Shown: positions 1 to 11,400 of the stretch, piece after piece | How positions within the stretch are numbered: the first letter of the stretch is position 1 | How the letters are laid out: every line of letters starts with the position of its first letter | NCBI GenBank assembly: GCA_025766275.1 | Contig: JAFKAC010000078.1 | Location: forward strand, 124,001 to 188,000 | DNA: 64,000 bases | Reading direction: 5' to 3' | DNA from: Lactarius indigo | Taxonomy: Eukaryota; Basidiomycota; Agaricomycetes; Russulales; Russulaceae | Translations under genes and position numbers: made by a program | Notes under the pieces: generated by a model | The model's input: the letters and a program-made list of their open reading frames with translations, nothing else | The model's database searches: none | What the model was told of the DNA's origin: nothing

Positions 1-1099
1 AACTACTGATTTAGCAGCCCAGGCTTATGGGCCAGAAGCCAGTCTTAGCCAGAAGTCAGAGGCCGGGCTGAGCTTGAGCTAAGGAGTGACTCAAAGTATC
101 TATATTTATTCTGTACGGCAATATGGCTCTTGGCATGATAACTAGGTTGCAATCAAGGTTGCAAGACTTATATTTTTTTCTCGCCGCGGGAGTGCAGTGG
201 CGTGTCTCAGGCCACTCTTTGGCCCTACAGTAGCATCAAGCTCCGGGTCAATACAGTATTGTTCATCTCATCGACCAATATAAATCTGCCACTTGAGGGC
301 CCGTTGGAACTCCGACATGGCGTCCCACGGCGAGTGACAGTGACAAACCCACATCTCGTGTGTTTCTGCTGTTTTTTTTCCCGTTAGATCGTCTGTTATA
401 TGTCCTCGCTGACAAGGTGTCCCCTATTATTTAAACATACAGGTGAAAATGCAGGCCACAGAAACGTCCGCCGACCGAAGTTGAGGTTCATTAGTCAGCA
501 ACATTAGCACCCCGCCCAAGTGAGGAGCTGTCTCGCTCTTGGTCTCGCTCGTTTCAGCTCAAATCGTGCCCTTTTTGCACCTGCCTTTTTCTGTGACTGG
601 ATGCAGAAAACTGGCAACTATGTCGTACTCTGTGTGACTCGTATTCAGTGACTTGTTGGTATTACTGTATACGGCATAAAACCCATCAGCTTCCTGTAGG
701 ATGCTTGGTAGGATGCGTCGATGATTCGATTTTTGATTCTTATTACTTGTCTTCTCGACTTCTCAAAGGTCTCAACCCCGGTGATATAAGGACTCGTACT
801 CTGATGGTCCAAGCCTTAAGCTTTGGCCTTTGTGCAATCCGGCTCAAGATCCAGCCATTCCTTGCTTCACTCGACTGATTCCCTCTCAGACTCCAAGTCG
901 CTCTACTAAGCGTGATCCTTTGGGTCTGCCTTCCTGTGTAAGACAGCACACTTTTGACTTCTGATCTGTTGCGCCTTTGTGCTGACAGCGATTGACTTTT
1001 GTATAGGCAAATCACCGACACACTTGGCTAGCGTGTTAGTGACATTACTTACGCTATTGGCTAGGTTGGAGGCATAAACTACGCAGGCCGGAGAGTGTC
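1..1099. other. Intergenic, no gene recognised
   Basis: I see no open reading frame with family-like composition on either strand. The stretch is AT-rich in patches with short poly-T runs, and presumably holds the promoter of the membrane protein gene that starts at 1100. No tRNA or inverted repeat was noticed. Confidence 0.5.
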
Positions 1100-2617
1100 A
1101 TGGTTTCCGAAGACGTGTTTCACCAGCGTGGCATCGCGCTACTTTACCGCACCTCGAATGTTATGATTCAATCTGTTTTTTATGGCGAGTTTCGCTTTCA
1201 GGTTCTTCGCTCTCTACTCCATTCAAGCTCATCCGTGCTCAGGAATGTATGCGTCACTTATCCCAGTTTCGGTCCATACAATGATGTGAGTGGCCTGTTT
1301 TCCTTCCGAACAAAATCGCTTCGACTGATGTGAAGGGAGAAAGGTTTGCACTCGCCAAGCCAGAAAATCTTGTTCGGAATAATCGCCTTCATGTTTTCCT
1401 TGTCAACTGCGTACCTGGCTGTCTCAATGGCGGATTTAATCCTTCTCATTAAAGCCTGGTATCTTGTTGCAGATCTCTCCGAGTCAGCCACTAGTACAAC
1501 GAGTTCCACGGAGGCAGTTCTGGTTCCTTTTCAACGCCTTGGTACCCATCAATGTCGGTGGATTATCTCACTCTCACACTGTGGGTTAATGCCAGGCCCC
1601 ATAAAATAGAATGCCCTTATAGATGGTGTCGTCGTCTGGAGAGCCTGGGTCATATGCCGTGATGAATGCAGAAAACTGTTGAGAGCACCGATTGTGACGC
1701 TTGTGTTGGCGATTTGTACGCCATCCTCCTCTTTTACCGTATCAGTCTCACGAGCGGGCTCCTTGCCAGTCGGCGTCGTAGCGACCATCTGCGTCAGAAT
1801 ATTCATAAACATCGACCCCGTGAATAGAGATAAAGGCCGCCTTGCCGATATCATTGCCGTCCTCCAGGGTATCGCGTATACTTTTTCGCTTCTCACTAAT
1901 ATCTTGGGTACAGGAATAATATCGTTGAAAGCATGGTATTCCCATGATTCCTGGCTATGTACAACATCACTGACCCTGGGACTGCCATAGGAGGTATCGA
2001 AGATGGATTGTAGAGAACTTGCAACGTATCGCGAACAAGAGGACAAAAGCAGAAAGGCTGTTGGCCCTTATAGTGGAATCCGGTGTGTTTTATATATTTC
2101 TTAGCGTGCGCCTGATCTCCATCTTGAAAAAGAAAAAAAAGGTTGACTCTTCATTGATTTCAGGTGACGATGTTCGCAACATCCATCGTACGTTTACCTG
2201 GATCCCACCTCCCACTCGGGAGTTTATTCCTGCAAACCTCTCCTTACCTAGCGGTAAGTATTGTGTCACAATTTAGGGCCAGAACTGATAAGATGTCAGG
2301 GAATGTACCCATTGATTATTGTCATACTTGTCGGCCGAGAACTGACAATGGACAAGACGCTGCTCAATCCAACGCTCCCTAGAATTACCACCGACACACA
2401 ACCAGCCTCCTCCCAGTTCAGAGCAAGTCAGCCCGCTGCTTATCCGGCCATGTCCACACCCATGGCAAGCACCCAATCTGTTGCTGCGCAAAGGCCGCAC
2501 ATTCCGCGAGAGTCTCCCAACTCATCTCTATCACAGGAGTCCCTGTCTTCTAGCTCAAGCCCAGCGCCCGATGTTGAATCGGAGATCCAATTATACGATG
2601 GAGGCACCATAGAATAG
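1100..2617 (+). CDS. Seven-TM basidiomycete membrane protein, one frame break
   Basis: Seven exons fit: 1100-1184, 1243-1285, 1336-1557, 1623-1935, 1991-2105, 2164-2253 and 2300-2617. They give about 394 residues of the multi-pass membrane family common in Agaricomycetes, whose function is unknown. Hydrophobic helices are visible at FYGMYASLIPV, ILFGIIAFMFSLSTAY, VVVWRAWVIC, LLTNILGTGIISLKAW and YPLIIVILVGREL, and the C-terminal tail is Ser/Thr/Pro-rich and cytosolic-looking. Exon 3 is one base too long: the family pattern leading into FLFNALVPIN only reads through if one base near 1517 is ignored. Intron 1 appears to use a GC donor (GCGAGT at 1185). Either this is a decaying gene or the base is a sequence error. 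The family call rests on TM layout and the WRAWV and LKAW signatures; the start at 1100 is the first in-frame ATG. Confidence 0.68.
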
Positions 2618-2969
2618 ACCTGTTATTGTATCTATTGTGGGCGTGATGATGCGAAGAAGTAAATATCCAGACTTGAGCAAAATTATGGAGGTTATCGTTG
2701 ACACCCTGCAGTGAACCCCGTCGCAAGTCACACGGCACTGTCTCGAGATACTATAGAGGCTCGCTTGTGGCGCTATTGGGTGCCGAGGCGAGCATTATAT
2801 TTTTCGAGGTGTTTACGAGCTCGAGCTGTTCCTTAGAGACACGGCGCACTCCCCTTTCTTGACTCCGAGTCAGAGTGCGGACTGTTGCCATCTTTGTCGC
2901 CAATTTCTAATGCCGTTTTGTTTTACGAATACTGTACCACACGACGTATTTTTACCCCAGGCTGTGTTC

Positions 2970-3071
2970 GCTTACGAAGAATCTCCATCACAGGACTCTC
3001 TGTCCTCCAGCCCAAGTCCAGCGCCCGATGTTGACCTGGAGGTCCATTCAGACGATAAAGACGTAGAATAG
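2970..3071 (+). pseudogene. Partial copy of the 7-TM gene's last exon
   Basis: The peptide here ends SPAPDVDLEVHSDDKDVE, matching the tail SPAPDVESEIQLYDGGTIE of the upstream gene (stop at 2617). The match continues into the 3' flank (about 2618-2760 against 3072-3200), including the shared run right after the stop (atagacctgtt). No upstream exons of the family are found, so this is an orphan tail from a partial tandem duplication. Confidence 0.65.
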
Positions 3072-3200
3072 ACCTGTTGTTGTATCTTGCAAAAGAAATT
3101 TAGACAAACTTACGGAGGTCATTTTTGACACCCTGAAGTGAACTCCGTCGCCAGTCACTGGCACATGACAGTTTCAAGATGGAGAGGGTCGTTTGCGGTG

Positions 3201-4325
3201 CTATTGGGTGGTGGTGAGATCACAGCTTTTGAGATGTATAGGCTACAGTAATGTTCTGATGATTGTTTTTTTTTTCTCTCCGCTGTGCTATTTGTCGCGG
3301 TTGGTCTTAGGGGAATGACGGCAGCGCATCGTGCTTGCCAAGGTGCTTGCTTGCACGAAGGGCCGTGACGACGACGACGACCTGCTGTTGTTCATTCTTC
3401 CAAATTGGATCCTGTTAAACTATAATATTGTACACCCCAAGGGCTTAGCGCTTAGGCACCAGGCACCAGGCAGGGCCACCAATCAATGCCTCAGTAAGAC
3501 ACTGTACCTGTCCATCGTAACTTGTTGCACAACTGCACCCGCTTCTCAGCTGCCCAGACTCAGATCAAACATCAGAGAGGTACAACACACAGAGAAAAAC
3601 GTTTGTAGCCCTGCAACGATGTAGTTTTGCGATTCGATAGGATTTCACCGACCCCTGAATACTACGTCGAAGTCTCCTAAAGCCTCTAGGCTCGGCGTTA
3701 GCGGACTCGCTCACGAATGGAATTCAAAAAAGATGTACAGTAGGGGCCTGGTTACAGAAAGAAATGAAAGAAATACTTGTACCCGTTTATTTCCAGCACG
3801 TCACCGCGATCATCTCTGTTCATTACCGTTAACAGCGGCGGCGCGGCGGAGTTTGCCCCGTCTGTTACCAGCCTAGCTTGCGAAGGGGGGGGCTTTTCCT
3901 TCTCTTCGATCGGATCGGACAAGGGGGCATATGTTTCGCGAATGCGCCGACTCGTGCAAGAACAGCAAGCTACATTGAAGGCCTGTAAGTTGTGTACGGT
4001 GATCAGAAGCGAGTGATATGAAGGCCGAATGGATATTTTTGTATACTGTAATGTGTGTAGGATATCGTTTAGGAGGAGCGGGGGCGCCCCATTGGAGAGG
4101 GGTGGGGCGCGCGCGCGTGTGTGTGATGTAATATCGAAGCAAGCATCGAAGCAAAGCGACGCAAGAAGGGCGGCGTAAAACGGTATGGGGGGCCGCACGC
4201 AAAAATGTATGTGCTACAAGGGTGAAAAAAGGGTGTACAAAAAAAGATCAACTCAAAAACGGCAAACCCAGACAAATAAGAAAAAAAAAGGGAACAAAAG
4301 CAGGCCAACCCTCCTCTCCCTGGGC
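3201..4325. other. Intergenic
   Basis: No convincing gene is seen. A GT/GC-alternating patch near 4105-4125 (gcgcgcgcgtgtgtgtg) and several A-runs occur downstream of the minus-strand gene ending at 4326, where its 3' end would lie. Confidence 0.45.
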
Positions 4326-7248
4326 TCAGAACGGCCGCAGCTTGGGCACAGGCGGAGGAAGCTTCTCGGTGCCGTAAAGCGCGTCCACGCGCGCGATCAA
4401 GCGTGCGCGCATACCGCGACTCCGCTCGTCGTCGACAAAGCTCGCGCGTGATTCGGTGACCTCGCCATCATCATCGTCATCCGCGCTATCATCGCTCGCG
4501 GCGTCCGGCACGCCAAAGTAATAGCTCTCGATGTCTCCGCGCGGATCGCCGCCACCTCCCGTCGACGCCGCGTACGAGTACGTGTACGTCGAGCGCTCGT
4601 CGTGCGGCGCGTCGGGTGTTCGGCGCCGCCCCGCGATAATGTCTTCGCTGCGGCCAACCCCGCCACTGCTGCTGTTGCCGGACGGCGCGTAAAGGTAGAA
4701 CTGCGCAATGTCCGGCCGGACCGACTCGTCGTCGGGCCAGTCTTGCTCGTCTTCGCGCTGTTGCTCGGGCGGTTGCGATGCCGGTGGCGTGGGGGCATCC
4801 TCCGTGAGCCAAGGCAGGTCGGGCACGTCATTCTCATCAACACCGACGTCGAGTTCATTGTCGCCATTGTCGTTGCCATCACCGTCGCCGTTGTCGCCGT
4901 AGCTCACCTCCAGTGCGCGTGACTCTGCTTCCGAGTCGGCGAGACGTGCGAGGAGCGCTTCCCGCCGAGCGCGCAAGGTGCTCTCGATAAGCCGCGATGC
5001 CTCTTCTGCGGGTAAGATACCTCGTGTTGGGAAGGGGGACTCGCGCCCACGCTTGATGTGAGGGATCTGCTGGGAGGAAAAACCGTAGGAAGGAACCTCG
5101 GGCAGTGGGCCCGTAGGGGGCGGTGAAGGTGGAGGAAGCTCGTCAAAGAAACGGGGGCGAGGGCTGGGCACTATGAAATCCGAGGATGAGATGATAGAGA
5201 TATCGGATAGTGAGGGCGAGGCGCCACGTAGGAACGGGGCATTCGAGACGCTTGGCGAAGGTGTCAAGCGTGAGCGGGTTGCAGGTGAGAGGAAGGGTCT
5301 CGAGTCTGAGGGTGCAGACATGGGGGGTGCGTTGCGAAGAATGGAAGGCAGAGGCGAAGCGGAGGTAGATGGCGGATTCGAATGGAGGGGAGAGGTGATA
5401 GGCAGCGAGATCTTCGGACGCAGGTGCCGCTTCTCAGGAGCAGCAGAGATTTCTGGAGGGATGGGGAACCCGCCGTCTGATGGGCTGAAGCGGGTAGAAG
5501 GCGTGAAGCGAACACCATGCTGGCGTGGAGCTCCGGCCGCTGCGGACAACTGTTCGTGCGAGGAGCCTGGTGACAAAGTACGACCCTCAGTTTCACGCGA
5601 TCGAGTACGTGGGGAATCGTATGGTGCGGCTTCTCGAGGTTGCATACGAGGCGAGACAGGCGAGAACTGGACATTTTCGTGAGATGTCGAGGATGACGTG
5701 AAGTTCTCCGTGCTCATGTCTACACTTGATGGTCGGGTGGCGGTTCTCACACTATCTGATGGTGGTGGCGGCGACCAGCCTCCCCTATAAACGGACGGGT
5801 GTGGAGTCACAGAATCATTAACGGAAGGAGGGACTGGAGAGTACGCGGCCCGAATGGAAGAAGTAGCACTCGAAAGACCAGCATCGAGCTGATCGAAGGA
5901 GACTGGACTACGCGCAAAACGATCCGCGATAGGATGATGTATCGGGGGCGGCAATGCCGGTACAGGAGGGGGGAGTGAATCGCTAGACACGGCGGCCTTA
6001 CGTGATGTAGAAGGAGAGCGCGAGCCAAGACGAAAGAAAGTCTTTTTCTTCTTGACAGAGGCCTCAGAGAGATAACCACCGTCTGAGAGATCAGCGTCGT
6101 CCACGTGCGCGCGAGACTTCTTTGTTAGTTTGTGATGTGTCTTCGTTGAGGTGTCGGTGACATAACCATCAGTCACCTTATCTCCTTTTTTGTCCTTCTT
6201 CTTTTTATCGGAGGATTTCTTCGTTGCATCTGATAAGTATCCGCCATCAGACACAAAATCTGCCTCGTGTGAAGAGGTCCCGGCGTTTTTCCGATCCTTG
6301 CCCTTTTTCTTCTTCTTCGAACTGTCGCTAAGGTAACCGCCGTCGCTGTCATACCCGTCATCCTTCCGAGCTTTGCGCAACTTTCTAGGTTGGTTTGAAC
6401 GTAATGATGATGGCGCGTAAGATTGAGAGTCCTCAGATGGCGCACGTGTAAATTGTATATCGAGAGCGGGCGGAGGGACCACGATGGCGGGTTTAGGGGG
6501 CACAAATTGTAGTGGAGTGGCGTTCCACGGGGGTACGGATGGCGAATTTTCGTCCGAGGTTGTCGCAGATGTAGATGTCAGAGCAGGTGTTGTGAAATTC
6601 TGCAAAAGAAAGAAGGTCAGGCACCGAGAAAAAAACTGATACGAGCTCCAGAGTTAAAGGTGATCTCAGTCAATGTGCAGGCGAACCGTATCTGGAGAGC
6701 ATTACGTAGCAGCCATACGCAAAGAAAAATAGAGAAACGCAAAACATGGCACGAAATAATAGACGCGATGGGAGGAATAGGCTTAGGGGCCACCGAATCG
6801 AGTAACACCCCAGGCTTGTCGGAGCGAGGGGATCTCACTCCCGGACACGCGCTGTGCTCGACATCATTGTTTACCGTAAACGACGTAAAGGTGGCCGACA
6901 GAAGACCGGAACCACAGCCAAGTCGCCGCTAGACGACAGTGTGACAGCTTCTGTTCGATCCGAAGAAGGTGATGTTCGGCAGCCGTCCGAGAAGAAGGCA
7001 GTCGCAAGAAAGAGAGAAAAAAAGAGGACGGGGAGGGGGGGGGGGCAAAGCGAAGTAGAAAAGGGGATACGCACATCAGCATCGTCTTCCTCGTCAACGG
7101 TATTGAAAATGAGATTTTCTACGGCCCGACTTGTGCCGATACCGAGCTCGAGAGCAGCATCGAGGACAGATGCGCGGAGGGTGTTTGAATCGCGGCTATA
7201 TGAAGTCTCACGGAGGTTCCGCCGAGGACGGGAACCGACAAGAGCCAT
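4326..7248 (-). CDS. Ser/Pro-rich protein with SDGGYLSD repeats
   Basis: Two exons on the minus strand fit: 7248-7075 (58 codons, starting MALVGSRPRRNLRETSYSRD) and 6599-4326, giving about 815 residues. The splice is phase 0 (GAT, GTGCGT donor; TTTTGCAG acceptor). The N-terminal exon looks globular and ends acidic (DEEDDAD). The middle carries spaced units: SDGGYLSDSSK, SDGGYLSDATK, DGYVTDTST and SDGGYLSEAS, separated by Lys-rich linkers of the KKKKGK type. A long Ser/Pro-rich disordered region follows, then an Arg/Glu helix (LIESTLRARREALLARLADS), Asp-rich runs and a proline-motif tail (LPPPVPKLRPF). I do not recognise a function. The alternating acidic-aromatic and lysine blocks could bind a charged partner, but that is speculation. 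The 475-bp intron is long for this genome and might hide another exon. Confidence 0.75.
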
Positions 7249-8475
7249 AGCTGAATGTGAGGGAAAGAGGGTGAAAGAAGAGACGTATGTGGTTGCTGTC
7301 GCGGTGGAATTAGAAGTGAGACAAGTGGGAAATCCGAGGACGGTTCAATGTGCCAAGTTGGGGAAAGAGTGTCGCATTAAAGACGGTGCGGACAGGGAAA
7401 TGAAAGTGAAAGTAGAGGGCAAGGAACAGCCTCGAGCTGGTTGCGTGGATCAGTGACTCAAATACAAAAAGAGAGTGAGACGGTGAATAGGTCAAGTCAA
7501 GCGGGGTACTAAATAAGGTCAAATTTAGGCGTCTACTTAATTATTCGGCGGCAACCCGTTTGGAACGGCACTTGCCGGAACACAACGTGTCATCTGTAAC
7601 TCCCTCTTATGACGACATTTTCGTGCCTCGCCTCTATGCCTTCCGGTCTGTCGCCCCTCCGAACACCGCTCCTCCCTGTGCTACACCAGTACTAACCTAT
7701 TCACCGGAGGACCGAGGACCACTACTGTTTTGACCGGAAGACTACGCCTAACGATGTCGGGGTTTGAAGTTCAAACGCCCCAATTTACCGTGCGCAGCAT
7801 GATGTTGTTCGCGGAACCACTTCTTGCCTCCCCCCCGCGAACTCGGGCGCCGTTCCCATGATTGCTTCAATATCGCACAATGGGTGGGGGAGCATGGGTT
7901 ATACTTTCTCACGTTATGCGATGCGCCACGACATATCACCCATCACACGCCAAGCGCGGTGATGACCCCCCAGACCCCGCCTCCCGGAAGGAGGTGGCCG
8001 CGGGACCGGGTGAGGTTTTTTTCGCACGAGCAGCAGCTCCGGTCATAAAATGTGCGAGCAGTGGAGGTGGCGGTGGCGGTGGCATGTACACGTGCGCTGA
8101 TCGAATCCCGCGATAAATATACTTCTGTATCGCGACCCTTTTTACAGTCTGTAAAAACTGCAGCAGGCAGGGCGCGGCTATCCTAGTTACCAGTATCAGG
8201 CAGTTACCAGCGTGACATCCGTCGCTTGCGTACCCACGACTACAAATCCACGATATCCACGCCGGCGTCTGTGCCACCTTCGGCGGTAGAGCTCAGCTGT
8301 GATACAGTTCGTGCATACAGAGTATCGTAATACCTTACCTGCATCGGCTTTAAAAGGTCTCTCCGAGTCGTACCCGCGGGTGTACAGTTCATGTTACACT
8401 CCTTGCAGCTTCATACAATTTTCAAACCCTCAAGGGAATCCATGGCCGTAAGCGCATATACACCCCTACAAGTGT
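7249..8475. other. Intergenic
   Basis: Upstream region of the SDGGYLSD protein gene. No gene is recognised on either strand. A GGT/GGC run at about 8063-8082 would give a glycine run but has no supporting reading frame. Confidence 0.45.
8157..8243. repeat. Short dispersed repeat, copy A
   Basis: This stretch matches 11805-11890 in the same orientation with scattered mismatches. Both copies contain a GCGGCTATCCT or CCGGCTATCCT core followed by gTTACCAGTATC and then GTGACATCC. Neither copy lies in a reading frame. A remnant of a small transposable element is possible. Confidence 0.5.
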
Positions 8476-8543
8476 TATTAACTTACACGTCAAGTACACG
8501 GCATGTCTACCCACGTTCCTCGCCTTTACAATATATGTCGGGA

Positions 8544-10500
8544 TCACAGTTCACCAGAGCATACACCCTCTACCCACTTCACGTCGCTACGGGCCGTGGT
8601 GAAATTCTCAAAGCCGTCCGAAGTGATCAGCGCGACGTCTTCGATACGTACCCCGTCCACGGGCTCGTAGCGGGACAGCACCTCGTGATCGATAAACTCT
8701 GAGTTCCGTATCGCGGCAAGCAAATGGTAATGGAAATATATGCCTGGCTCGACCGTCTGTGGCTAGTGTCAGTAACGGTCCAGCCACCAAGTGACGTACG
8801 AAGCGTAGCCCAGGTCCAAGAGCGGAAGTGCGAGGGGAAAAAAGGCGTACCACGACCATGCCCTCCTCGAGGGGGAGCCGCAATCGCAGATACTCATAGA
8901 ACTTCTCGTGTCCAGGTTCCGCACTGCTGCCGCTGCCACTACCCTGCGTGATCGTCGGGTTATGCTCGGGGTTTGCTTGCGCTTGGCGCGTCAAGCAGGT
9001 CTAGCCCAAGCGAGTGGCCCACGCCGTATGGGAAGAACGCCGCGCTCATGCCTGCTGCAAGCAGCATTACCTCATCGACACCCGCCCTGAAGATCCCAAG
9101 CCTCTTGAAGCCCCGCACGAGCATGCGGTGACAAAGCAACTATACCGCATCCCAATGAAGGTCGGGTCTGATCGCCTCGAAGGAGGCCTAGGAGGGTGTG
9201 AGGTGTAAAGACAGAATGAGCGGCACGACTACCCACCGTTTGCATCTCGAAGACGAGCTCGTAGATCGCATGTGCTTCGGACGTGAATCTGCCACCGTTG
9301 CCCACGAGCAGCGTGCGCGTGACTGTAGCGGCATCAGCAACGAAAGCGACGCGCAATGCCACGACGTACTGTCCGACGCGTAATTGTCCCACTCGCAGCC
9401 CGCATCGATGAGGAGCACCTGGGTGCAACCCGCGTGCAGATCCGGAACGGTCGCAACCTCCCGATCATCGCAGTGATACCGCATCGCCGCCGCGCGCGTG
9501 GACGCCGCCACGACCGGCAAGTACGCCTGATGCATGGCCCTGCTCGCCATCAAGAAAGCGGGACACAGAGAGAGAAAATAAAAGTTTGTCGCCCTTCGCG
9601 GCGGCACGACGCAACGAAGATGGTCTCGGCATCTGCCTCCTTTCTTGATGAGCCACTCGCCCTGTAGCGTCGCCACGGCGAACGCGTCCCGCGGGCCGCC
9701 GCATTGGGGGCCCACGAGCGGGCGACGGACGACGCCGGCGCCGAGCACGCGCACGACGACCTCGTGCGTGCGCGCGCGAGCTGATCGCGTTCGCGTGTCG
9801 TATGTGTGCGATCTCCGTCGCGGACTTGGTGAGGCGCGCGCGGTGCAGCACGGGGAGGAGGTAGGTCGACGATTGGCGCATTGTGGGAGGGAAGGATGGG
9901 AACGCAGGGAACCGCACGGGCTTCGGAAGTATGTGGACGAATGGGCTGCCGTGTGATTTGTCTGGTGTATAAACAAACGCCTCGCGGCTTGCTTTGGCAG
10001 TTTGGAGCGCGGCCGCGAGGGGAACTGGCGTATTGGACGTCTGTAACATCGTACGTCTCGCGCGTGACGTCGAGGGTCGGAGGCGGGACGGACCACATCA
10101 ATTCAGCTGGCTCGGCTTCTGGGATGAAGAGCGTGGTGATTGGGTCATCGCATATGACAGATGAGGTGGTCAAGAGCGGGAGGGATGAGGGGGACAGAGC
10201 AGCCAGTGATGTAGAAGAAGTTGGATTCTTGCGGGTTGTGTGGACTCAGATGGGATCACTTCAAGGAGCAACGCACCTGCCGAAATGACAGCTCGCGGTC
10301 CGTGTCGTTGCGATAAGGTGTCACCGATCCCGCGAGAACAATGATTTGGGGCTGTTTCTCGATTGGGTCTCACGGTTGGTGGGAAAAGAGTCAACCAACC
10401 AATCAATCACCTTGGTCTACTCTTCGGGAGGCAAAAGCTCAGCAAGCTTTTGGAGAGTCTTCCGTGCATGTTCTCGCGCTGATCGTTCATTTGCATCAAG
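8544..10500 (-). pseudogene. Decayed M24B prolidase-like peptidase (copy 1)
   Basis: Collinear with the intact minus-strand copy at 14941-17003, but broken. In the first exon a CAG codon of the intact copy has become TAG (10417-10419). The segment after DVTDVQYAS changes frame and lacks about 25 residues present in the other copy. In the M24 signature the intact [16 protein letters not shown] reads [16 protein letters not shown]: the first His (codon 9026-9028) and the His of the VHD are lost, while the metal-binding His of GVGH remains. The end of the frame (stop at 8544) is preserved. It is therefore a pseudogene, or at best an inactive pseudoenzyme fragment. Confidence 0.85.
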
Positions 10501-10748
10501 GTATAAGCTAGCAGGATTTAACATTATCATGTTCTGGTTTAGCAAATGCCACGCTCGCCTTTTATGGCGACTGCGCCACCTTCACTAGAACAGCCATGGT
10601 CAAAGTATGCAACCCAAATCGTCATTACCATGTTCCTCTAGTAGCAATTCGCCCGTCTGTTTTCACATTCGAGTTTCTTCTCGCCTAATTTGTTAGCCTT
10701 GAGCTTGAACGTTAGCTGACAATGATCTGAGGACGTATCGACGTCGGG

Positions 10749-11400
10749 ATGAGTGTGATTGGAACGTCTCGCAAAAGTTCTCGAGGTGAGTGCTTTTAGC
10801 ATCCTAGGTTCCCTACATTGGACCTTCCCGGGCACCATACCCGAAGCGCTCAAGAAGCCAGGGCGTTCTGGGAGAGTCAATGGTGAAAGTAATCTTTACG
10901 CACGGATATTTGGCGAGGGTCAGGCAACGCGACGTAAGGTTAACCTATACTTTTCAGGTGTTCCAGGTCCGAAAATGATCATTTTGGGGGCATCCGCTGA
11001 ACTAATTTTACCAAAGGCTCAGGTGCCGCACCGTTTGGCGCAAATTTTCCAAAAGCGCAAGGTATTGTACATCGATCACCTGCTTGGGTCCTTGGCGGTA
11101 GCCGGTGTCTGGGTTACTCTATTGGTCAACTCTCTTGGCAGCTAGTAGTGCGTCGAGGCTGGGGGAGTGCACATATACTCCTCCAGATAGTGGTGCGGCT
11201 TCGGCGGCTCATCTTTCCAGGCGATAATCTCCCGTCCTCACCTTGTGCGAACATACGGTGCCACATAGGTCTCTTGTACCTACGCCGTCGTCGCCACAAA
11301 TGTTCTCTTGGCCCCAGTTTCCAGATCATCGGGATGTTTTTCACCAACATCGGGTCGCGTCCTGCCTGCATCGATGGCAAAACCCCAAGGATGGGGTCGT
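10749..11400 (+). pseudogene. Decayed NLR head (MLKL-like NTD and start of NB-ARC)
   Basis: Degenerate copy of the NLR gene at 17463-18400, in the same position relative to the adjacent prolidase-like copy. Recognisable pieces are the ATG region at 10749, the segment ending LAQIFQKRK (LAQIVQERK in the better copy), and a damaged NB-ARC start near 11260-11400 (FFTNIGSRPA against IFTDIGSRPA). The P-loop segment is largely gone and frames are broken, so no protein is expected. Confidence 0.72.

Noticed and set aside
4100..4130. Alternating GC/GT tract as Z-DNA or a regulatory site
   Set aside because: Too short and isolated to support a claim.
6854..7456. 200-codon plus-strand frame rich in Arg/Lys
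   Set aside because: It is antisense to exon 1 and the intron of the SDGGYLSD gene; composition is that of a reverse-complement shadow.
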